DNA of 27,896 nt, taken from assembly GCA_009774235.1 (NCBI GenBank), contig VSNJ01000042.1, positions 1 through 27,896 of the forward strand, read 5' to 3'. Shown piece by piece: positions 22,942 through 27,896 of the stretch. The translations under genes were made by a program, and so were the position numbers. A model generated the notes under the pieces. The model was not told where the DNA came from. It saw only the letters and a list, made by a program, of their open reading frames with translations, and did no database searches. The stretch is from Lachnospiraceae bacterium (lineage in GTDB: Bacteria; Bacillota; Clostridia; Lachnospirales; Lachnospiraceae). Every line of letters begins with the position of its first letter. The first letter of the stretch is position 1.

Positions 22942-23141
22942 GGCTAGATTTTCTGCAAAAAACATATACTCTGTTCTGACACTTTAGCACGGTGCGTACC
23001 TCTGACGTTTTTGCCGCAGGCTACTGTCTAAACGTCAGAGGTACGTATGCCGTGCGAGTGACGCAGAACATTGTGGTGTAATGGCTTATAAATTACCAGC
23101 CTTGGAGCTTCCCCAAAGCATTCAGACCAGAAAATCTAACC
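22942..23141. repeat. 200-base element of nested inverted repeats
   Basis: Three levels of complementarity share one centre. The outer arms are GGCTAGATTTTCTG (22942-22955) and CAGAAAATCTAACC (23128-23141), 14 bp with one mismatch. The middle arms are TGTTCTG (22972-22978) and CAGAACA (23064-23070). The inner hairpin is GCACGG plus CGTACCTCTGACGTTT (22987-23010) against AAACGTCAGAGGTACG plus CCGTGC (23030-23055), 22 paired bases around a 19-base loop. The core is much richer in GC than its surroundings. No T run follows, so it is not an ordinary terminator. It lies just upstream of the promoter of the SWIM operon. It may be a small MITE-like element or a structured RNA. Confidence 0.6.
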
Positions 23142-23207
23142 TTTTCTAAAATTGTACCATATATTACAAAAATGTCAACTAATTTTTATCAGATTTTATT
23201 AAATTAC

Positions 23208-23236
23208 TTGAAAATTTGTCAAAAATATACTATAAT
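23208..23236 (+). promoter_or_regulatory. Promoter of the SWIM operon
   Basis: TTGAAA (23208-23213), a 17-base spacer and a perfect TATAAT (23231-23236) predict a leader of about 115 bases before the ATG at 23357. The leader contains GGGAGATTGTCCCC (23271-23284), a small possible hairpin, but no riboswitch that I recognise. Confidence 0.77.
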
Positions 23237-23356
23237 TTTATATAATTATTCAGATATCTTTACACCAGATGGGAGATTGTCCCCTCTTCTACCAAGTTAT
23301 GATTAATAAACCCCCGGTGGCGTTTTGAATTTGTTAATTAAAAGAAAGGAAAAATT

Positions 23357-26149
23357 ATGAGGAATTTAACATCAGAGGAACAACAACGGCTCTGGAAACC
23401 CGATGAGCCTCCAGTCCGCAAAATATTGCTTTGGGGATTAGACAGCAAAAAAAATCCCTGCCTGCTTATTTTGTATGGGAAACAGGAAGTTGAACAGGAA
23501 TTAAAATATTCTCCCCGTTCCCATTACACAGAGGCATATTTGTTAAAGCCCATGGTAACATATACAAATTATGCTGTCTTTCATGGAACAAATGGACACT
23601 TACCTTCTATTCCAAATACATACTACTATGAAGAAAAGAACCTGCTTTGTTATAGTAAAGGTTATAAAGCTGCAGAAAGATACTGGGACTATGATAAAAG
23701 AGCAGGCTGGCAGTATTGTGTAGAAATTGACAAAAAATATATTATCCAGGAATTTTATAAAATAGAAAAAACAGTTGTTTTCAACTATTATGAACAAAAG
23801 AATTATACAGATTATGTTAGTTATTTAAAAGCAAATAAAATCAGTTTTAAAGATGTTGAATTAATTGAAAATCCTAGTGATTTATTTGGCTTTAAAGCAG
23901 ACAGTCCATATATGGAGATAATTGTAAATATGTTCTCCAGGGAAAGGTTATATACAAGAAAAAAATATCTGGGCCAGTTTATTAAAATGCAGCCTTCTGT
24001 TGAAGAATATGAGCGTATCTTAAAAGTAGCAAGTGTAGAGCTGGCATGTGGCATTTTCCAGGAACTTACAATAGAAAAGAATCCAGTTTTATTAGAAACT
24101 GCAAAACAAATTGATAACAGCAATGTATTATGGGCAAATGAAGCATGCCATAACGGGCTCAGGCGCTGTATCAGCCAGTATACCAGCCTGTTTGATGAGA
24201 AATTACTACAGAAGCAAAAAGAATTTATATATACAACACTCCCTGAAATGGATTTCCATATTAAACACTTGGAATTAAATGGCAAAAAGCTAAAAGGCGT
24301 GGAACTCCAGGAATATTTAGACCAGCCAGGTGCTTATCAAAATATTTTGTATGTTTATGGTGTTTATGGCAGCCAGAACCTTTATGAAGAAAATAATTAC
24401 AATGACGGAAAAAATGTAAAAAATATTGCATTTAAAAATACAATACAGACAGCAAAAGCATATGGTATGGCTGATGTTATAGGAAAAATAGCTTACTACC
24501 TGGATGCTCCAAGAACTAAATATTATTTTAAGGGAAGCCACAGGACCAGTGCATACAATTATTATTTACGCTATCTTAGAAGGATACTTGATGCATACCA
24601 GGCAACAGATGAAACCAGCTTTATAACAGCTGCACGTGAAATGCTGGTAAGCTATACAGACAATGATAATTTAGATATTTATTGTGAGAATTTTTATTAT
24701 AATTTCTTTTTTTATAATTATTTTGGAGAAGTACTTTACAGTAAAGATGCAGCAGAAAATTCCATATGGCAAAGATATCTTTCTGATGTTATTTTTATAG
24801 CCCAGAATGCAAAGGCTTTACCAGTACATAAATTCTGTTATGCAATATTAAAAAATGCCGATGAACATAACAAACTGGACTTATATGAAATAAAAGAACT
24901 GGCAGCTTTTTCAAAAATACCTTATGAAGAAACTGCAAAAATATTTGAAAAAATACTGTTACTAAAATTAAAAGAGTTACAGGAATTTAATGCAGATATT
25001 ATGATTTCCTTGATGGACACACAATCAGAAAAATTATGGAATGCTGCAAAAAAATACTTTATACGGACAAATGGAAAATTCCAGCCAGAACATATTTCTG
25101 AGTTTCTTTTTTTAGATACAATAGAAACATGGTACAGCATATTAGAAGATAATATAAACCACTTTACAACTGTGGAATATGCAGCTTTCCTAAAATCAAT
25201 TACTGAAAAAAGAGAGCGTTTTCTGGAACAACAGATAGAACTTTCCGGGCAAATTACAGACTTATTATTAAAATCTGTTAGCAAACTTGATGCCGCAACG
25301 GCAGTGGAGCAACAAGAGCTGTTAAACTATTTTATATCCCTGCTGCTAAGCTTTAAAAAAGTTCCTGGATTTCTTTTTGATATAACAGAAAATATTATAT
25401 TTTTCATGCCATACGATGTATTAAAAGATACTCTAAAGGATATTAATTTACAATATAACAGAATTCCAGAAAGAGAATACAACACTGTATCTTTACTGAA
25501 ATCATTTAAAGAAGATACTTTACCTAAAAACAGCTTAATCCTGTCTATTCTGGAAACAGGTTCTAAACGGCTTGTAAAAACACTTACAGAAATTATAGAC
25601 AGGCAAAAAGCTGCACTAGCTAGAGAAACAGCCACTCTCCTGCTGCTTTTTGAATGTAATGTATATTATTTGAATAAAATTGCCCAGTCTGTGTTTGAAA
25701 GTTTAGAAATTAAAGAAAGAGAAAAGCTGCATATGGTTTTATTAGATTCCCCTGTAGAAAGGGCATACCAGTATGGTCTAAGAAAACTTGATGACTGGTA
25801 TGGAAACAAGGTTCCAACGCAATTTATTTTACGTATGATGGAACACCCATGTGTTGAAGTAAAAGCTTATCTTTCACAAAAAATGAAACTTGCCTTTTCG
25901 GAATTAAATGAAACAAACCCAGATTTATATATTTATTATACAAAAACACTGCTTTATCTTCCAAATAAAGTTTCAAAAAGCAAGGAACATATATATAACA
26001 CTATTCCATTGTTTTTAAAATATTATCCTGGAAAACGGCAGGAAATAGAGCATATACTTCTTGATATTGGAAGCACAAACAGCAAAATAGATTCTGAAAG
26101 AGCACTTGTAACATTTGCCCAGATCCAGAAGGAGGTAGGCACTTTATGA
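23357..26149 (+). CDS. Large protein of unknown family, first gene of the SWIM operon
   Basis: A 930-residue protein with no signal peptide or membrane segment, so probably cytoplasmic. I recognise no catalytic motif. The N-terminal 140 residues are rich in aromatic residues (YTNYAVFHGTNGHLPSIPN; YYYEEKNLLCYSKGYKAAER) and may form a separate domain. From about residue 220 to the end the sequence looks almost all helical, with repeated Leu/Lys/Glu-rich helices in HEAT- or armadillo-like style. It would serve well as a scaffold. Start ATG 23357 is preceded by AAAGGA. Its stop overlaps the next start as ATGA, so translation of the two is coupled. By position it could be a partner in MoxR/vWA/SWIM-type clusters, but that is inference from the neighbour. 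Confidence 0.85.
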   Translation: MRNLTSEEQQRLWKPDEPPVRKILLWGLDSKKNPCLLILYGKQEVEQELKYSPRSHYTEAYLLKPMVTYTNYAVFHGTNGHLPSIPNTYYYEEKNLLCYSKGYKAAERYWDYDKRAGWQYCVEIDKKYIIQEFYKIEKTVVFNYYEQKNYTDYVSYLKANKISFKDVELIENPSDLFGFKADSPYMEIIVNMFSRERLYTRKKYLGQFIKMQPSVEEYERILKVASVELACGIFQELTIEKNPVLLETAKQIDNSNVLWANEACHNGLRRCISQYTSLFDEKLLQKQKEFIYTTLPEMDFHIKHLELNGKKLKGVELQEYLDQPGAYQNILYVYGVYGSQNLYEENNYNDGKNVKNIAFKNTIQTAKAYGMADVIGKIAYYLDAPRTKYYFKGSHRTSAYNYYLRYLRRILDAYQATDETSFITAAREMLVSYTDNDNLDIYCENFYYNFFFYNYFGEVLYSKDAAENSIWQRYLSDVIFIAQNAKALPVHKFCYAILKNADEHNKLDLYEIKELAAFSKIPYEETAKIFEKILLLKLKELQEFNADIMISLMDTQSEKLWNAAKKYFIRTNGKFQPEHISEFLFLDTIETWYSILEDNINHFTTVEYAAFLKSITEKRERFLEQQIELSGQITDLLLKSVSKLDAATAVEQQELLNYFISLLLSFKKVPGFLFDITENIIFFMPYDVLKDTLKDINLQYNRIPEREYNTVSLLKSFKEDTLPKNSLILSILETGSKRLVKTLTEIIDRQKAALARETATLLLLFECNVYYLNKIAQSVFESLEIKEREKLHMVLLDSPVERAYQYGLRKLDDWYGNKVPTQFILRMMEHPCVEVKAYLSQKMKLAFSELNETNPDLYIYYTKTLLYLPNKVSKSKEHIYNTIPLFLKYYPGKRQEIEHILLDIGSTNSKIDSERALVTFAQIQKEVGTL

Positions 26150-27891
26150 AAGTAGGTTATAAATACGCAAGCCCTTCCCGATGTACACAGGTTAACAACC
26201 AGACAACTTTAGGACTGAGTCCTGACTTATCCCGTGATGAAAAAGTTTCTTTCTGCGGGAAATTAAATCATCCTTTGTTGTTCCGTGATGCCATGCTTAT
26301 GTTAAGGGAAATTGTTATTTCGGATGCAGGAAAAAAGCAAAAAGAAAGAACAGATTATTTTACATGGCTTAATGAAGAAATTGAACGGCGTGTAAAAGTA
26401 CACAAAGAATACATGCCAAACGTAAGGGAATCTTTAAAGAAAAAAATGGATTCCTATGATTTTGAGCTTTCCAGCAAAAAAAATGAAATAAACCAGTTAT
26501 TAAATATACAAAAGAATTTACAAAAGCAAATTGACCAATATGATGCATGGAGGGATTATTATAAAATTGAACGGGACTTTTGGAAATTTATAAAAGACAG
26601 GGATTACAATTTATGGTTTGTATTAGACCCTGTAATTACTGTACATAAAGACCAGGTTTCATTTGAAGCATTTTCGGTTGATGAATCAATTTATGGCTGC
26701 CTGTCTGTATCTATGGATGAATTTGATTTATTGCAGGCACCACAACTTGGAACAACAAATATCGACTTTTCTGCCAAATTAGAAAAAGAAATGCAAAGAT
26801 TCCGAAGCTATACAGATGTTACATTATCTGTAAATCCAGAAGGTTTTACGATAGACAATGATATTGTGCCAGAGTATATAGAGAAGAAAATTGACCTGCC
26901 TGAAACATGGATTAAAGGCTTTAACCAGGTATCTTCTGCTGCAGCATTATCTGGGACTGAACTTGAACTTTCCCCTTCTGATATGTATGATATATGCGCA
27001 TTTTTAAGAAAGCATAAAGAAAAGAAGAGCCCCCGTTATATGAAATGGATTTTAGAGCCTGGGCAAAGAATACAGATTATATTTGAGCCTTTTGGGACAA
27101 TTCTTACTCTAAATGCTATTTACCAGGGACGCCAAAGAAGAGAAGAAAAAATCTGGGGCAGAAGGCGCTGGCTTGTAGTTGAAAAATTAATTCCATTATC
27201 ACAAGCATTTTATGTACGTATTCTGGGATTTGGAATGCCTCAGTTTATCCGTGCTGATATGGGTACAATGCAAATGACAGTTGGCTTCTCCTCATGGTCT
27301 TCCAATGACTGGGTAAAAGGAACTGCATTTAATATTATGGCAGGATTTACAGGCGGAGGCTGTTATAAAGATATTTATAAGTTAATGAAAGACCAGCGTT
27401 GTTTATCTATGGAGGAAATTTCTGCACATCTTCCAGGCCAGAAGAGCGATAAAATAAAATCTGGAATAGGTATGCTGTTCCGCCGTGGTGAGGGTTATTT
27501 TGATATTATAAATGACAAAGTGCGTTTCCGTCATTTATGCAATACCCCAATTCCAGAAGAACTTTATGAAGTTTCCGATATTGAAACTGATGTACAAAAA
27601 TACAGTGAATCTACATTTGACAATATGAAGGTAAGATATTCGCATAAACAGGAGTTTATATTCACAACAATATACAATAGTGATTCTACGGAAATTGTAA
27701 TTGACCAGGATGGCCAAATCACAAAAATAGACTGTAGCTGCCAGCAATTTAAAAGAGGCGAAAGAAATCTTTCAGAACCATGTGCCCACATTCTTGCACT
27801 TTATGTCGCTTCTTATAAGTTGTTAAAATTAAAAAATTTGGAATACGAAAAAGAATATAAAATCAACGATATTATGGAGATGTTATTATAA
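26146..27891 (+). CDS. SWIM zinc-finger protein
   Basis: A 581-residue cytoplasmic protein. Near the C-terminus it carries a SWIM zinc finger of the form CxC-x13-CxH: C530, C532 (DCSCQQF), C546 and H548 (EPCAHILALY). SWIM fingers bind zinc and mediate DNA or protein contacts. The N-terminal third has a predicted coiled coil (about 85-145, MDSYDFELSSKKNEINQLLN region). The middle holds beta-rich parts (IQIIFEPFGTILTLNAIYQG) and a helical winged-helix-like stretch (SMEEISAHLPGQKSDKIKSG). Translation is coupled at both ends: ATGA overlap with the 930-aa gene and TAATG overlap with the next gene. SWIM proteins often sit with MoxR AAA+ ATPases and vWA proteins (for example E. coli yehL-yehQ); those genes would lie beyond the window. 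Confidence 0.9.
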   Translation: MKVGYKYASPSRCTQVNNQTTLGLSPDLSRDEKVSFCGKLNHPLLFRDAMLMLREIVISDAGKKQKERTDYFTWLNEEIERRVKVHKEYMPNVRESLKKKMDSYDFELSSKKNEINQLLNIQKNLQKQIDQYDAWRDYYKIERDFWKFIKDRDYNLWFVLDPVITVHKDQVSFEAFSVDESIYGCLSVSMDEFDLLQAPQLGTTNIDFSAKLEKEMQRFRSYTDVTLSVNPEGFTIDNDIVPEYIEKKIDLPETWIKGFNQVSSAAALSGTELELSPSDMYDICAFLRKHKEKKSPRYMKWILEPGQRIQIIFEPFGTILTLNAIYQGRQRREEKIWGRRRWLVVEKLIPLSQAFYVRILGFGMPQFIRADMGTMQMTVGFSSWSSNDWVKGTAFNIMAGFTGGGCYKDIYKLMKDQRCLSMEEISAHLPGQKSDKIKSGIGMLFRRGEGYFDIINDKVRFRHLCNTPIPEELYEVSDIETDVQKYSESTFDNMKVRYSHKQEFIFTTIYNSDSTEIVIDQDGQITKIDCSCQQFKRGERNLSEPCAHILALYVASYKLLKLKNLEYEKEYKINDIMEMLL

Positions 27892-27896
27892 TGGAT
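27891..27896 (+). CDS. Start of a third gene in the SWIM operon (partial)
   Basis: The SWIM stop TAA shares its last base with an ATG (TAATG), the usual mark of translational coupling. GGAGATG (27877-27883) upstream can serve as ribosome site. Only ATG GAT is inside the window, so the product is unknown. Confidence 0.4.

Noticed and set aside
22942..23141. Retron-like non-coding RNA (outer complementary arms plus a long hairpin)
   Set aside because: The shape is suggestive, but no reverse transcriptase is encoded next to it and the following gene has no such motif. Kept only as a structured element.
23237..23356. Riboswitch in the SWIM operon leader
   Set aside because: The leader has one small possible hairpin but none of the conserved cores I know (T-box, c-di-GMP, preQ1, SAM and similar).

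Overview
The window looks like part of the chromosome of a motile, low-GC Gram-positive anaerobe, most likely a gut Clostridia/Lachnospiraceae member. The reasons are the AT-rich DNA, strong AGGAGG-type ribosome binding sites, a tRNA-Ile T-box leader, several methyl-accepting chemotaxis receptors, lipobox lipoproteins and Firmicutes-type families (DUF4230, C_GCAxxG_C_C, HxlR). No rRNA, tRNA or CRISPR array was seen.

Layout. (1) 1-13.5 kb is ordinary AT-rich backbone. It holds a chemoreceptor with a divergent signalling tip, a MIF-like tautomerase plus Nudix pair, an aldo/keto reductase, a eukaryotic-type isoleucyl-tRNA synthetase behind a complete T-box riboswitch, an amidohydrolase, and an operon of sugar-type binding lipoprotein, Cache-like chemoreceptor and DUF4230 membrane protein. 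A small Cys-rich C_GCAxxG_C_C protein follows. (2) 13.5-14.7 kb is a graveyard: pieces of an AAA-ATPase-like/nuclease family protein, a tyrosine recombinase and an ISAs1 transposase, all decayed. (3) 14.7-20.9 kb is visibly richer in G+C and carries a flavin/redox set: a truncated flavodoxin lipoprotein, a LysR pseudogene, an FMN-reductase fragment, an intact alpha/beta hydrolase, an intact divergent LysR regulator, an HxlR regulator divergent from a flavin-reductase-like protein, and a DUF1349 protein. It looks acquired and partly decayed. (4) 21.0-22.8 kb holds more debris: a DDE transposase core, a truncated SUKH-like gene, the front of a subtilisin-like protease and a tiny chemoreceptor relic. 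(5) 22.9-23.14 kb is an element of nested inverted repeats. (6) 23.2 kb to the end is a strongly promoted, tightly coupled operon: a 930-aa protein of unknown family, a SWIM zinc-finger protein, and a third gene whose start codon overlaps the SWIM stop at the window edge.

How the genes work together. The binding lipoprotein and chemoreceptor probably form a sensing pair, because no ABC permease or ATPase is nearby. The T-box couples ileS to uncharged tRNA-Ile. LysR/hydrolase and HxlR/flavin reductase are classic divergent regulator-target pairs. The SWIM operon resembles the left end of MoxR/vWA/SWIM-type clusters; its partners lie beyond the window. It is the best candidate here for a poorly described system.
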